Below are positions 12,630-21,923 of a stretch of 64,000 bases of DNA, piece by piece. A program made the position numbers and the translations under genes. Below the pieces are notes generated by a model. It did no database searches. It was not told the origin of the DNA and worked only from the letters and a program-made list of their open reading frames with translations. Positions within the stretch are counted from its first letter, which is position 1. The number at the start of each line of letters is the position of its first letter. Source of the DNA: Brachybacterium squillarum M-6-3 (GTDB lineage Bacteria > Actinomycetota > Actinomycetes > Actinomycetales > Dermabacteraceae); NCBI RefSeq assembly GCF_000225825.1, contig NZ_AGBX01000007.1:62001-126000 (forward strand). Direction: 5' to 3'.

Positions 12630-13975
12630 CCCCCGCTCCGGCCCGTCCCGCTCGTCGGGAACTGGGCCGGAGTGCGGCCGTCGCCGCCCTCGCGCTGGGC
12701 CTCGGGGCCTGCGCCCGCGAGCAGGCGGAGGAGCCTGCCCCCACCGCCGCGCCCGTCCCCACCCCGGACGAGCCCCTGATCCTCGCCTCCCTCGGCTCGG
12801 CCGCCGGCCCTCTCGCCGACGGGGAGGAGAGCATCGCCACCGCCCTGGCCGAGGCGATGATCGACGTGAACGCGAGCGCCGACGGCGTCTTCGGGCACAG
12901 CGCCCGACTGCTCGACAGGAAGCTCGTCGACGGCCCCGAGGACGACCTCGTCGGGATCGTCCAGGGCTTCGCGGAGGCGGGCGCGAGCGCCGTCATCAGC
13001 AGCCTCGACGAGGAGACCCTCGCCGCCGCCCTGCCCGCGCTCAGCGAACAGGGCCTGGCCGTCCTCGACCTCACCACCAGCGGGATGAGCGTGCGCGCGG
13101 CGGAGGTCGACACCGCCGGGATGCTGCTGCGGCTGAGTCCCAGCATGCGGATGCTCGCCGTGCACCTCGCCGAGGACGCGCTCGCGGTCGACACCGGGGA
13201 CGACGGCACGGCCCCCGGCACCGTCACCGTCCTCACCGAGGAGACCGCCGCCGGCACCAGCCTCACCGAGGAGCTGTCCCGCGTGCTCGATCCGGCAGGC
13301 GGCGCCGTGCTCGCCGAGCACCGCTACCCCGTCGGAGGCCCCGACGAGGCCCGCCGCGGGGAGATCGTGCAGGCCGTGCTCGCCGAGCCCACGGCCCTGC
13401 TGATCCTCCACGGCGGGGACGAGGCCGGCGCCCTGCTCGCTGCGCTGCACACCGCCGCCGAGCAGGAGGAGAAGCAGGCACCGCCGGTGTGCCTGTTCCC
13501 CCGCGCCACGATCGACCGCACCGCCGAGGAGCTCCCCGAGGGCACCCTGGACCAGGTGACCGGCTTCCGGATGGGCGGCGCCCTGCCCGAGGACTTCGCG
13601 AACCTGCTGCTGAACGCCGATGCGGAGCTGCGGCACCCGCGCCCGGGACGCACCCAGCAGGCCTACGACGCGGTCGTGCTCGCGGCCCTCGCCGCCGAGG
13701 CCGCCGCCTCCCGGCGCGGCAGCGCGCTGGCCACCGCCCTCCCGAGACTGCTCACGGGCGCCCAGGCCTGCACGACCGCGGCGGACTGCGCGGCCCTGAT
13801 CCGGGAGGCCCGCACCGCGAGCCGCACCCCGAGCACCGCCTATCGCGGCGTGACCGGGGAGCTGGTGCTGGGGGAGAGCGGCGACCCGGTCCGTGCCGAG
13901 GTCACCCCGATCTCCTACGACGCCAGCGGCGCCGCGGTCGAGGAGGAGCCGCGCACCCTCGAGCTGGAGGAGTGA
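12626..13975 (+). CDS. branched-chain amino-acid-type binding lipoprotein (orphan)
   Basis: 449 aa. An N-terminal signal peptide ends in lipobox LGAC with Cys29, implying diacylation by Lgt and surface anchoring. The rest resembles a Leu/Ile/Val-type periplasmic-binding fold (type I) by layout: an N-terminal lobe LASLGSAAGPLADGEESIATALAEAMIDVNA, then AGASAVISSLDEETLAAALPAL. In other actinobacteria a branched-chain amino-acid transporter locus lies between pdtaR and polA. Here no permease or ATPase genes follow. The GTG overlaps the pdtaR stop, so the two are probably co-translated. Confidence 0.7.
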   Translation: MTPAPARPARRELGRSAAVAALALGLGACAREQAEEPAPTAAPVPTPDEPLILASLGSAAGPLADGEESIATALAEAMIDVNASADGVFGHSARLLDRKLVDGPEDDLVGIVQGFAEAGASAVISSLDEETLAAALPALSEQGLAVLDLTTSGMSVRAAEVDTAGMLLRLSPSMRMLAVHLAEDALAVDTGDDGTAPGTVTVLTEETAAGTSLTEELSRVLDPAGGAVLAEHRYPVGGPDEARRGEIVQAVLAEPTALLILHGGDEAGALLAALHTAAEQEEKQAPPVCLFPRATIDRTAEELPEGTLDQVTGFRMGGALPEDFANLLLNADAELRHPRPGRTQQAYDAVVLAALAAEAAASRRGSALATALPRLLTGAQACTTAADCAALIREARTASRTPSTAYRGVTGELVLGESGDPVRAEVTPISYDASGAAVEEEPRTLELEE

Positions 13976-14007
13976 CTCCGCGGCCCGTCGACCCGCGAGA
14001 GGGCGCC

Positions 14008-14514
14008 TCAGCCGCGCGGGGGCAGCAGCATCGTCTGCACGGTCACGGTGCTGAGCAGGCGCTCCTGATCGTCGTGCACCTCCACCAGGTAGCTGGCGAG
14101 CTGCCGGCCGGCGTGGATCACCCGGCAGGTGGCGGTGACCTCGCCGCTGCGACCGGATCGGTGGTGGAGGGCCGAGACCGAGGTGCCGACCGCCTGCGCG
14201 CCCTCGCCGTGCACGTCGCGCGCCCGGAGGATGGCGGCCATCGAGGCCACCGATTCGGCCAGGGCGATCGTGGCGCCGCCGTGCAGCAGCCCGGCGGGCT
14301 GGGTGTTGCCCGCGACCGGCATCGTCATCACGCCGCCCGAGGCGTCCAGGGAGACGATGCGCTGACCGGTGCGCTCGAGCAGCGTGCCCTCCATCGCCGC
14401 GGTGAGCCGGGCCAGCAGCGCCTCCTGCCCCGCGTCGCTCCCGGTGCCGCTCGGGCTCGGCGCGGACTCGGGGGCTGCGGGGGTGGATCCGTCGGGACGC
14501 GGGGTGTCGGTCAT
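14008..14514 (-). CDS. PaaI/hotdog-fold thioesterase
   Basis: 168 aa. The hotdog signature is N-x-QPAGLLHGGATIALAESVASMAA, followed by GTSVSALHHRSGRSGEVTATCRVIHAGRQLASYLVEV. In PaaI/YbdB-like thioesterases these elements line the acyl-CoA site, and the substrate cannot be deduced here. About 40 N-terminal residues are a low-complexity Pro/Ser/Ala extension. The start was chosen because CAGGCT lies exactly 6 bases before this ATG, a leaderless arrangement. It diverges from polA. Confidence 0.88.
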   Translation of the reverse strand: MTDTPRPDGSTPAAPESAPSPSGTGSDAGQEALLARLTAAMEGTLLERTGQRIVSLDASGGVMTMPVAGNTQPAGLLHGGATIALAESVASMAAILRARDVHGEGAQAVGTSVSALHHRSGRSGEVTATCRVIHAGRQLASYLVEVHDDQERLLSTVTVQTMLLPPRG

Positions 14515-14520
14515 GGGGCG

Positions 14521-14526
14521 AGCCTG
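14521..14526 (-). promoter_or_regulatory. -10 element (CAGGCT) of the thioesterase gene, leaderless spacing
   Basis: CAGGCT on the minus strand is followed by 6 bases and then the ATG at 14514. It differs from TANNNT only at the first base. Confidence 0.5.
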
Positions 14527-14541
14527 CCACAGCGAGCTGCT

Positions 14542-14564
14542 CTGTCGGGGCCGCATGGGAGGAT
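14542..14564 (+). promoter_or_regulatory. weak RecA-NDp-like element upstream of polA
   Basis: CTGTCGGGG matches 7 of 9 positions of the RecA-NDp -26 element (TTGTCRGTG). It is followed by exactly 8 bases and GAGGAT, a poor -10 because the first T is G. The ATG of polA follows 7 bases later. Compare the stronger copies before uvrB and uvrA. Confidence 0.4.
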
Positions 14565-14571
14565 GGCGGTC

Positions 14572-17262
14572 ATGAGCGGTGACGAGCGCAGTGAGACCCG
14601 GTTCCTCCTGATCGACGGGCACGCGATGGCCTTCCGGGCCTTCTTCGCGCTCCCGGCGGACGGCTTCAGCGACGGCCGCGGCCAGGCCACCAACGCGGTC
14701 TACGGCTTCACCCGGATGATCATCAACGTGGTCGCCTCCGAGCGTCCCACCCACCTCGCCGTCGCCTTCGACCTGCCCGGCGGCACCTTCCGCGACCGCA
14801 TCTACGACCAGTACAAGGCCGGCCGCGACGAGACCCCGCCGGAGTTCTCCGGCCAGATCGGCCTGATCCAGCAGGTGCTCGACGCCCTCGGTGTCGCCTG
14901 GTTCACCGTCGAGGACTACGAGGCCGACGACATCATCGCCACCCTCGCCACCCGCACCGCGGCCGGCGGCGGGGCGGTCTCCATCGTCTCCAGCGACCGC
15001 GACGCCATCCAGCTGGTCACCGAACAGGTCACCCTGCTGCAGCCCATCAAGGGCGTCACCGAGATGCGCCGCATGACCCCCGCGGCGGTCGAGGAGAAGT
15101 ACGGGATCCCCCCGGAGCGCTACCCGGATCTCGCCGCCCTGGTGGGGGAGAGCGCCGACAACCTGCCCGGCGTGCCCGGCGTGGGTCCGAAGACCGCCGC
15201 CAAGTGGATCGTGAAGTACGGCGACCTCGACGGCATCCTCGCCTCCGCGGAGGAGATCACCGGCAAGGCCGGCCAGAACCTGCGCGACCACCTCGAGGAC
15301 GTGCGCCGCAACCGTCGCATGAACGCCGCCGTCACCGACCTGGACCTTCCCGGGGAGCTGGAGCGCTGCGAGCTCGGCCGCGGCGACGCGAGCACCGTGC
15401 ACGCCGTCTTCGACGAGCTCGCTTTCGGCCCCACCATCCGCCGTGACCTGCCCGGCGCGCTGCTCGCGGGCGAGGAGATGGCCGCGGCGGAGACCACCAG
15501 CGACCTGCCCGAGCTGCAGCGCCCCGACTCCTCGGCCCTGCCGGGCCTGCTGGAGGGCGCCTTCGCCGGCGGCGCGGCCCTGGCCGTGGACGGCAGCTGG
15601 GAGCTGGGGGAGGGCGACGCCTCCGCGCTGGCCCTGTCCACCGCGGACGACCTCGCCGTGATCGACCTCGGCGCCCTCGACGACACCGCCGAGCGGGCCC
15701 TGGCCGGCTGGCTCGAGGACACGGGCATCCCGAAGTCCGCGCACGACACCAAGCTCGCCGCCCACCAGCTGGCCGGCCGTGGGCTGAAGGTCGCCGGCTG
15801 GCACACCGACCTCTCCATCGCCGAGTTCCTCTGCCGCCCCGACCAGCGGCCCGTCGACCTCGCGGCCCTCGCCCTGCGTCACCTGCAGGAGGACCTGCAG
15901 GTCGCCACCGCCGCCGCCCAGCAGGAACTGGACCTCGACGCGAGCGACACCGGCGCCGAGCAGCTCGGCCGCGCCGCCGACGCCGTGCGCCGCCTGGCCG
16001 AGCTGCTGCGCACCGACCTCGAGGCGCACGACGCCCTGGCCCTGCACGACGACCTCGAGCTGCCGCTCGCCCACGTCATCGCCGAGCTGGAGGCCGTCGG
16101 CATCGCCGTGGACGACCAGGTGCTCGCCGAGCTCGACACCGAGCACGCCGCCGAGCAGGAGCGCGTCGCCGAGTCCGCCTACTCCCACGTCGACGGGGAC
16201 CGCATCAACCTGGGCTCCCCGAAGCAGCTGCAGGAGGTGCTGTTCGAGCGGCTCGGGATGCCCCGCACCCGCCGCACCAAGACCGGCTTCTCCACCGACG
16301 CGGAGTCCCTTGCGGACCTCTTCGAGAAGACCCGGCACCCCTTCCTGGCGGACCTGCTGGCCCACCGCGACGTCACCAAGATGCGGCAGATCATCGACAC
16401 CCTGCGTCGCTTCATCTCCCCGTCCGGGCGGATCCACACCACCTTCCACCAGACCATCGCGGCCACCGGTCGGCTCTCCTCGAACAACCCGAACCTGCAG
16501 AACATCCCCACCCGCACGGAGCAGGGACGGCGCATCCGCTCCGCCTTCCACCGCTCCGAGGGCTACGCGGCGCTGATGACAGCCGACTACTCGCAGATCG
16601 AGATGCGGATCATGGCGCACCTGTCCGAGGACGAGGGGCTCATCGAGGCCTTCCGCTCCGGGGAGGACCTGCACCGCTTCGTCGCCTCCCGCGTCTTCGA
16701 CGTGGACCCCGAGGACGTCGACGGCGCGATGCGCTCGAAGACCAAGGCGGTCAGCTACGGCCTGGCCTACGGGCTGAGCGCCTTCGGGCTCTCCCGCCAG
16801 CTGCGCATCTCCCAGTCAGAGGCCACCGCCCTGCGCGACGGCTACTTCGAACGATTCGGCGGGGTGCGCGACTACCTGCGCCAGAGCGTGGAGACCGCCC
16901 GCTCCACCGGGTACACCGAGACGATCCTCGGCCGCCGCCGCTACCTGCCGGACCTCACCAGCGACAACCGGCAGCGGCGCGAGAACGCAGAGCGGGTGGC
17001 GCTGAACTCCCCGATCCAGGGCAGCGCCGCCGACATCATCAAGCTGGCCATGCTGCGGGTGCAGGACGCCCTCGCCGAGGCCGAGCTCGCATCCCGGGTG
17101 CTGCTGCAGGTGCACGACGAGCTCGTGCTCGACGTCGCCGAGGGCGAGGAGGAGCGGCTGCGCGAGCTGGTCGCGACCGGCATGGGCGAGGCCTTCGAGC
17201 TGTCCGTCCCGCTCGAGGTCGGCATCGGCGTCGGCGAGAACTGGCTGGCCGCCGCCCACTGA
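14572..17262 (+). CDS. polA: DNA polymerase I
   Basis: 896 aa. N-terminal 5'-3' flap nuclease (FLLIDGHAMAFRAF; DYEADDIIATLA; GVPGVGPKTAAKWI), a central domain and a C-terminal family A polymerase. The 3'-5' exonuclease core lacks the DTE motif, reading ALAVDGSWELGEGD, so proofreading is probably absent. Polymerase motifs: Asp672 in TADYSQIEMR; O-helix Arg721, Lys725 and Tyr729; His848-Asp849-Glu850 in QVHDELV. Tyr729 takes the place of E. coli Phe762. An alternative ATG lies 9 bases upstream. Confidence 0.97.
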   Translation: MSGDERSETRFLLIDGHAMAFRAFFALPADGFSDGRGQATNAVYGFTRMIINVVASERPTHLAVAFDLPGGTFRDRIYDQYKAGRDETPPEFSGQIGLIQQVLDALGVAWFTVEDYEADDIIATLATRTAAGGGAVSIVSSDRDAIQLVTEQVTLLQPIKGVTEMRRMTPAAVEEKYGIPPERYPDLAALVGESADNLPGVPGVGPKTAAKWIVKYGDLDGILASAEEITGKAGQNLRDHLEDVRRNRRMNAAVTDLDLPGELERCELGRGDASTVHAVFDELAFGPTIRRDLPGALLAGEEMAAAETTSDLPELQRPDSSALPGLLEGAFAGGAALAVDGSWELGEGDASALALSTADDLAVIDLGALDDTAERALAGWLEDTGIPKSAHDTKLAAHQLAGRGLKVAGWHTDLSIAEFLCRPDQRPVDLAALALRHLQEDLQVATAAAQQELDLDASDTGAEQLGRAADAVRRLAELLRTDLEAHDALALHDDLELPLAHVIAELEAVGIAVDDQVLAELDTEHAAEQERVAESAYSHVDGDRINLGSPKQLQEVLFERLGMPRTRRTKTGFSTDAESLADLFEKTRHPFLADLLAHRDVTKMRQIIDTLRRFISPSGRIHTTFHQTIAATGRLSSNNPNLQNIPTRTEQGRRIRSAFHRSEGYAALMTADYSQIEMRIMAHLSEDEGLIEAFRSGEDLHRFVASRVFDVDPEDVDGAMRSKTKAVSYGLAYGLSAFGLSRQLRISQSEATALRDGYFERFGGVRDYLRQSVETARSTGYTETILGRRRYLPDLTSDNRQRRENAERVALNSPIQGSAADIIKLAMLRVQDALAEAELASRVLLQVHDELVLDVAEGEEERLRELVATGMGEAFELSVPLEVGIGVGENWLAAAH

Positions 17263-17351
17263 TCCAGGGCACCGCCGGCGCCCCGGGTGCGGGCGGTCAC
17301 ATCGGTCCCGCCCGTCGCCCCCACACCCTCGCCGTCCAGGCCGTGCCCTGC

Positions 17352-17357
17352 TAGGCT
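17352..17357 (+). promoter_or_regulatory. -10 element (TAGGCT) for rpsA
   Basis: TAGGCT in the 266-base gap between polA and rpsA would give a start near 17364 and an untranslated leader of about 165 bases before the rpsA ATG. No convincing -35 hexamer is visible. Confidence 0.45.
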
Positions 17358-17528
17358 ACTGACGGTCTGCGCGCCCCCGTGCCCACTCCCGGGTGCCCGC
17401 GCGCGATCCGTCCCGAGCCATCGGGTGCGTGCCGCAGGAGCCCCCGAGCCCCGAGGTCACGGCCCGGCCCAGGGCGGCGCACGTCCATCGTTCCTACTCA
17501 TTCCTGTCCCGACGGAGTCCTTACCTAC

Positions 17529-19013
17529 ATGACCGAGACCACGACCCCCCAGATCGCCATCAACGACATCGGCGGCGCCGACGAGCTCATGGCCGCCATC
17601 GATGCCACCATCAAGTACTTCAACGATGGCGACATCGTCGAAGGCACCGTGGTGAAGGTCGATCACGACGAGGTCCTCCTGGACATCGGCTACAAGACCG
17701 AGGGCGTCATCCCCTCGCGCGAGCTGTCCATCAAGCATGACGTCAACCCCGATGAGGTCGTCGAGGTCGGCGACGAGATCGAGGCCCTGGTCCTCCAGAA
17801 GGAGGACAAGGAAGGCCGCCTGATCCTGTCCAAGAAGCGCGCCCAGTACGAGCGCGCCTGGGGCACGATCGAGCAGATCAAGGAGGACGAAGGCGTCGTC
17901 ACCGGTCGCGTCATCGAGGTCGTCAAGGGCGGCCTCATCGTCGACATCGGCCTGCGCGGCTTCCTCCCGGCCTCTCTCGTGGAGATGCGTCGCGTCCGCG
18001 ACCTGCAGCCCTACGTCGGCCAGGAGATCGAGGCGAAGATCATCGAGCTGGACAAGAACCGCAACAACGTGGTCCTGTCCCGCCGGGCCTACCTCGAGGA
18101 GACCCAGTCCGCGGTCCGCTCGGACTTCCTGCAGACCCTGCAGAAGGGCCAGGTGCGCGAGGGCGCCGTGTCCTCCATCGTCAACTTCGGTGCCTTCGTG
18201 GACCTGGGCGGCGTCGACGGCCTGGTGCACGTCTCCGAGCTGTCCTGGAAGCACATCGACCACCCCTCCGAGGTCGTCGAGGTCGGACAGAAGGTCAAGG
18301 TCGAGGTCCTGGACGTCGACATGGACCGCGAGCGCGTGTCCCTCTCGCTGAAGGCCACCCAGGAGGATCCCTGGCAGCTCTTCGCCCGCACCCACGCCAT
18401 CGGCGAGGTCGTGCCGGGCAAGGTCACCAAGCTGGTCCCCTTCGGCGCCTTCGTGCGTGTCGAGGACGGCATCGAGGGCCTGGTGCACATCTCCGAGCTG
18501 GCCCAGCGCCACGTGGATCTGCCCGAGCAGGTCGTCACCGTCGACCAGGACGTCTTCGTCAAGGTCATCGACATCGACCTCGAGCGTCGCCGCATCTCGC
18601 TGTCTCTCAAGCAGGCGAACGAGGGTGTGGACCCGGAGGGCGACGACTCGACCTTCGACCCGGCGCTGTACGGCATGGCCGCCGAGTACGACGAGAACGG
18701 CGAGTACAAGTACCCCGACGGCTTCGACCCGGAGACCAACGAGTGGCTCGAGGGCTACGACTCCCAGCGCGAGGAGTGGGAGGGCCAGTACGCGGCCGCC
18801 TACGAGCGCTGGACCGCCCACAAGGCGCAGGTTGCCGAGGCACAGAAGGCCGACGAGGAGTCCGCCGCCCAGGGTGGCCAGAGCGCTTCGTCCTCCACCC
18901 CGGCCCCGGCCGCGCAGAACGCGTCCTCCTACCAGTCCGCCTCCGCGGACGAGGGCACCCTCGCCTCGGACGAGGCGCTGGCCGCGCTGCGCGCCCGCCT
19001 CACCGGCAACTGA
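17529..19013 (+). CDS. rpsA: 30S ribosomal protein S1
   Basis: 494 aa with four S1/OB-fold repeats, at roughly residues 35-105, 125-190, 210-280 and 295-365 (for example DGDIVEGTVVKVDHDEVLLDIGYKTEGVIP and GKVTKLVPFGAFVRVEDGIEGLVHISEL). It recruits mRNA to the 30S subunit. The start is the ATG giving MTETTTPQIAIND, the usual actinobacterial N-terminus; longer in-frame readings are unconserved. The last 130 residues form an acidic, then Ser/Ala/Gln-rich, probably disordered tail. Confidence 0.97.
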   Translation: MTETTTPQIAINDIGGADELMAAIDATIKYFNDGDIVEGTVVKVDHDEVLLDIGYKTEGVIPSRELSIKHDVNPDEVVEVGDEIEALVLQKEDKEGRLILSKKRAQYERAWGTIEQIKEDEGVVTGRVIEVVKGGLIVDIGLRGFLPASLVEMRRVRDLQPYVGQEIEAKIIELDKNRNNVVLSRRAYLEETQSAVRSDFLQTLQKGQVREGAVSSIVNFGAFVDLGGVDGLVHVSELSWKHIDHPSEVVEVGQKVKVEVLDVDMDRERVSLSLKATQEDPWQLFARTHAIGEVVPGKVTKLVPFGAFVRVEDGIEGLVHISELAQRHVDLPEQVVTVDQDVFVKVIDIDLERRRISLSLKQANEGVDPEGDDSTFDPALYGMAAEYDENGEYKYPDGFDPETNEWLEGYDSQREEWEGQYAAAYERWTAHKAQVAEAQKADEESAAQGGQSASSSTPAPAAQNASSYQSASADEGTLASDEALAALRARLTGN

Positions 19014-19058
19014 TCGGCCCCGGGGCCGCCCCCGCGTCGGCCCCGGACCCGAGCTGAT

Positions 19059-19095
19059 CCGCGACCCGGTCCCCACCACGGGGGCCGGGTCGCGG
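19059..19095 (+). terminator. hairpin terminator after rpsA
   Basis: A 15-bp GC stem (arms at 19059-19074 with one bulged T, and 19081-19095) around a 6-base loop, 46 bases after the rpsA stop. There is no T tract. Confidence 0.7.
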
Positions 19096-19153
19096 CATGT
19101 CCGGACCCGGTGGGCTACGGCCCGACCTGGGTGCCTTTCCGGCCCGGTGATGG

Positions 19154-19159
19154 CAGACT
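19154..19159 (+). promoter_or_regulatory. -10-like CAGACT before HAD gene, leaderless spacing
   Basis: CAGACT followed by 6 bases and ATG (19166). Same geometry as other leaderless-type starts in this window. Confidence 0.4.
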
Positions 19160-19165
19160 GCGCCC

Positions 19166-19996
19166 ATGCCCACCAAGCTCGAGGACGCCCCGATCCACTC
19201 CTGGCTCACCGACATGGACGGCGTGCTGGTGCACGAGCAGTCCGCCCTCCCCGGAGCCCCCGAGTTCATCTCGGAGCTGCAGCGCTGGGGACGCCCTTTC
19301 CTGGTGCTGACCAACAACTCGATCTTCACCCCGCGGGACCTCTCCGCGCGGCTCTCCCGCGCCGGCATCGAGCTGCCCGAGGAGTCGATCTGGACCAGCG
19401 CGCTGGCCACCGCGCGGTTCCTGGCCGAGCAGACGCCTGGCGCCGCCGCCTACGTGATCGGCGAGGCCGGCCTCACCAGCGCCATGCACGACGAGGGCTT
19501 CATCCTCTCGGACACCGACGTGGAGTTCGTGGTGCTGGGGGAGACCCGAACCTACTCCTTCGAGGCCATCACCCGGGCGATCCGCCTGATCGGCCAGGGC
19601 GCCAAGTTCATCGCCACCAACCCGGACGTCACCGGCCCCAGCGCCGAGGGTCCTCTACCCGCCACCGGCGCCGTCGCGGCGATGATCACCGCCGCCACCG
19701 GCATCCAGCCGTACTACATCGGCAAGCCCAACCCGCTGATGATGCGCACCGCGCTCAACCGCATCGGCGCCCACTCGGAGACCTCCGTGATGATCGGCGA
19801 CCGCATGGACACCGACGTGAAGTCCGGCCTCGAGGCCGGCATGCGCTCGATCCTCGTGCTCACCGGCTCCACCCACCGGGTCGACATCGAGAAGTTCCCT
19901 TACCGGCCCACCGCGGTGCTCGAGGGCGTCGCCGAGGTGGTGCCGCTGGTGGAGCGGATGACCCCGGAGATCTCCGAGGAGCTCGGCGAGGACTGA
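19166..19996 (+). CDS. HAD superfamily IIA phosphatase (NagD-like)
   Basis: 276 aa. All four HAD motifs are present: the nucleophile region TDMDGVLV with two aspartates, motif II LTNNS, a lysine in IGKPNP, and IGDRMDTD with acidic Mg-binding residues. A C2-type (class IIA) cap lies between motifs II and III, as in NagD and p-nitrophenyl phosphatases. The substrate is not predictable. It is probably transcribed alone, between the rpsA terminator and the aroC promoter. Confidence 0.9.
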   Translation: MPTKLEDAPIHSWLTDMDGVLVHEQSALPGAPEFISELQRWGRPFLVLTNNSIFTPRDLSARLSRAGIELPEESIWTSALATARFLAEQTPGAAAYVIGEAGLTSAMHDEGFILSDTDVEFVVLGETRTYSFEAITRAIRLIGQGAKFIATNPDVTGPSAEGPLPATGAVAAMITAATGIQPYYIGKPNPLMMRTALNRIGAHSETSVMIGDRMDTDVKSGLEAGMRSILVLTGSTHRVDIEKFPYRPTAVLEGVAEVVPLVERMTPEISEELGED

Positions 19997-20079
19997 CCAC
20001 GCCGGGCCGCGCTGCAGGCCCCGCCCTTCCCGCTCCCGTGCCGCCTGGGACCGCGCCGCGTCCTGACCTGCCCGCATGA

Positions 20080-20085
20080 GATAAT
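20080..20085 (+). promoter_or_regulatory. -10 element (GATAAT) of the aro operon, leaderless spacing
   Basis: GATAAT is the closest match to TATAAT in the window, and it lies exactly 6 bases before the aroC ATG. This predicts a leaderless transcript for the four-gene aroCKBD operon. Confidence 0.6.
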
Positions 20086-20091
20086 CGGGCC

Positions 20092-21342
20092 ATGCTGCGC
20101 TGGCTCACGGCCGGGGAATCCCACGGCCCCTCCCTGATCTCCCTGCTCGACGGCGTCCCCGCCGGGATCGCCCTGACGAGCGAGGACCTGCGCTCGGTGC
20201 TGGCCCGGCGCCGCCTCGGCTACGGTCGCGGCAGCCGCCAGAAGTTCGAGCAGGACGCGCTGACCGTCCACGGCGGTCTCCGGCACGGCCTCACCATGGG
20301 CTCCCCGCTCGCGATCGAGGTCGCCAACTCCGAGTGGCCCAAGTGGGAGAAGGTGATGAGCGCCGACCCCGTCGAGCGCGAGGACCTGCTGATCGACGCC
20401 GGCACCGGCGACGAGCGGGAGATCGCCCGCAACCGGCCCCTCACCCGGCCCCGGCCCGGCCACGCCGACCTCTCCGGGATGCTCAAGTACGGCGCCCGCG
20501 ACGCCCGTCCCATCCTCGAGCGCGCCAGCGCCCGCGAGACCGCCGCCCGTGTGGTCGCCGGGGCCGTCGCCGCCGCCCTGCTGGAGCAGGCCGCCGGAAT
20601 CCGCCTGGTGTCCCACAGTCTCTCCGTCGGCCCCGTGCGGGTCCCCGAGGACGCCCCGCTGCCCACCCCCTCCGACGGCGACGCCCTGGACGCCGACCCG
20701 CTGCGCTGCTTCCACCCCGAGACGTCCGCCGCGATGGTCGCCGAGGTCGACTCCGCCAAGGCGGACGGCGACACCCTCGGCGGCGTCGTCGAGGTGCTGG
20801 CCTACGGGGTGCCGGTCGGGCTCGGCTCCCACACCCAGTGGGACCGCAAGCTCGACGGCCGCCTCGCCCAGGCGATGATGTCGATCCAGGCGATGAAGGG
20901 CGTCGAGATCGGCGACGGCTTCGCCACCGCCGCCCGCCGCGGCTCCGTCGCCCACGACGAGATCCTCCCCGGCGAGGCCGCGGGGGAGTACCCGCGCGTC
21001 ACCAACCGCGCCGGCGGCCTCGAGGGCGGCATGAGCAACGGCCAGGTGATCCGCGTGCGCGGTGCCCTCAAGCCCATCTCCACCGTGCCGCGGGCCCTGC
21101 GCACCGTCGACGTCGCCACCGGCGGTGAGGCCACCGCCAACCACCAGCGCTCCGACGTCTGCGCCGTCGCCCCCGCCGCCGTGATCGCCGAGGCGATGGT
21201 GGCCCTGGCCCTCGCCGACGCCCTGCTCGAGAAGACCGGCGGGGACAGCGTGGAGGAGATCCGCGCCCACCTCGCCCGCACCCAGGAGCTGCAGGCCGCC
21301 GGCCTCGCGGCGCAGGAGGCCGCGGGGGTTCCCGCGCCGTGA
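20092..21342 (+). CDS. aroC: chorismate synthase
   Basis: 416 aa. Converts EPSP to chorismate using reduced FMN, the last step of the shikimate pathway. The family motifs GESHGPSL at the N-terminus, [11 protein letters not shown] near residue 46, the RPGHADL segment and [12 protein letters not shown] are intact. First gene of a shikimate operon in which each stop overlaps the next start. No ribosome site is visible, and the -10 element sits 6 bases upstream, so initiation is probably leaderless. Confidence 0.97.
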   Translation: MLRWLTAGESHGPSLISLLDGVPAGIALTSEDLRSVLARRRLGYGRGSRQKFEQDALTVHGGLRHGLTMGSPLAIEVANSEWPKWEKVMSADPVEREDLLIDAGTGDEREIARNRPLTRPRPGHADLSGMLKYGARDARPILERASARETAARVVAGAVAAALLEQAAGIRLVSHSLSVGPVRVPEDAPLPTPSDGDALDADPLRCFHPETSAAMVAEVDSAKADGDTLGGVVEVLAYGVPVGLGSHTQWDRKLDGRLAQAMMSIQAMKGVEIGDGFATAARRGSVAHDEILPGEAAGEYPRVTNRAGGLEGGMSNGQVIRVRGALKPISTVPRALRTVDVATGGEATANHQRSDVCAVAPAAVIAEAMVALALADALLEKTGGDSVEEIRAHLARTQELQAAGLAAQEAAGVPAP

Positions 21343-21923
21343 CCGCGGCGACCGCTCCGGTCGTGGTCCTGATCGGGCCGATGGGCTCGGGCAAGACCAC
21401 CGTCGGCCGCGAGCTCGCCGCCCTGCTGGGTGTGCCCTTCGCCGACCTCGACGCCCTGGTCGTCGAGCGTGACGGCCGCAGCATCCCCGATATCTTCGCC
21501 GCCGAGGGCGAGGACGGCTTCCGCGCCCGCGAGCACGAGGCCCTGCAGGACGCACTGGTCGGCTTCCCCGGGGTGCTGGCGCTCGGCGGCGGCGCCCTCA
21601 CGCACGACCCCTCCCGCGAGGCCGTCCGCGGCCACGCCACCGTGCTCCTCGAGGTCGACGAGACCGCCGTCGCCCGGCGCCTGCACGGCGGCCGGGGGCG
21701 CCCGCTGCTGGAGGGCCCGGACCCCCTGGCCCGCTGGCGGGAGATCGCCGCCGCCCGGATGCCGCTGTACCGGCAGGCCGCCCGCTGGAGCGTCGACTCC
21801 TCCGTCGGCTCGCCCCGCCACGTCGCCCGCCGCATCGCCCGCACCCTCCAGAACCCCGCTCCGGACCCCACCGCCCCTGGCCCGACCACCCCGACCCCGA
21901 CGACCGAGCAGGAGACCGCATGA
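21339..21923 (+). CDS. aroK: shikimate kinase
   Basis: 194 aa. ATP-dependent phosphorylation of shikimate. Walker [12 protein letters not shown] is near residue 11. The shikimate-binding Asp/Arg appear in ADLDALV and FRAREHEAL, and the GGG signature in LALGGGAL. The LID Arg is in the RGRPLL segment. The last 25 residues are a Pro/Thr-rich tail not expected to contribute to catalysis. GTG start overlapping the aroC stop. Confidence 0.96.
   Translation: MTAATAPVVVLIGPMGSGKTTVGRELAALLGVPFADLDALVVERDGRSIPDIFAAEGEDGFRAREHEALQDALVGFPGVLALGGGALTHDPSREAVRGHATVLLEVDETAVARRLHGGRGRPLLEGPDPLARWREIAAARMPLYRQAARWSVDSSVGSPRHVARRIARTLQNPAPDPTAPGPTTPTPTTEQETA

Noticed and set aside
12331..14571. Long plus-strand frame joined to the front of polA
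   Set aside because: The upstream 747 codons are Arg/Pro-rich text in the wrong frame of pdtaR and the lipoprotein; Pol I homology begins only at 14572.
17379..17528. N-terminal extension of ribosomal protein S1
   Set aside because: The extra 50 codons are Pro/Arg-rich and unconserved; S1 homology begins at the ATG at 17529, and this stretch is better read as the mRNA leader.
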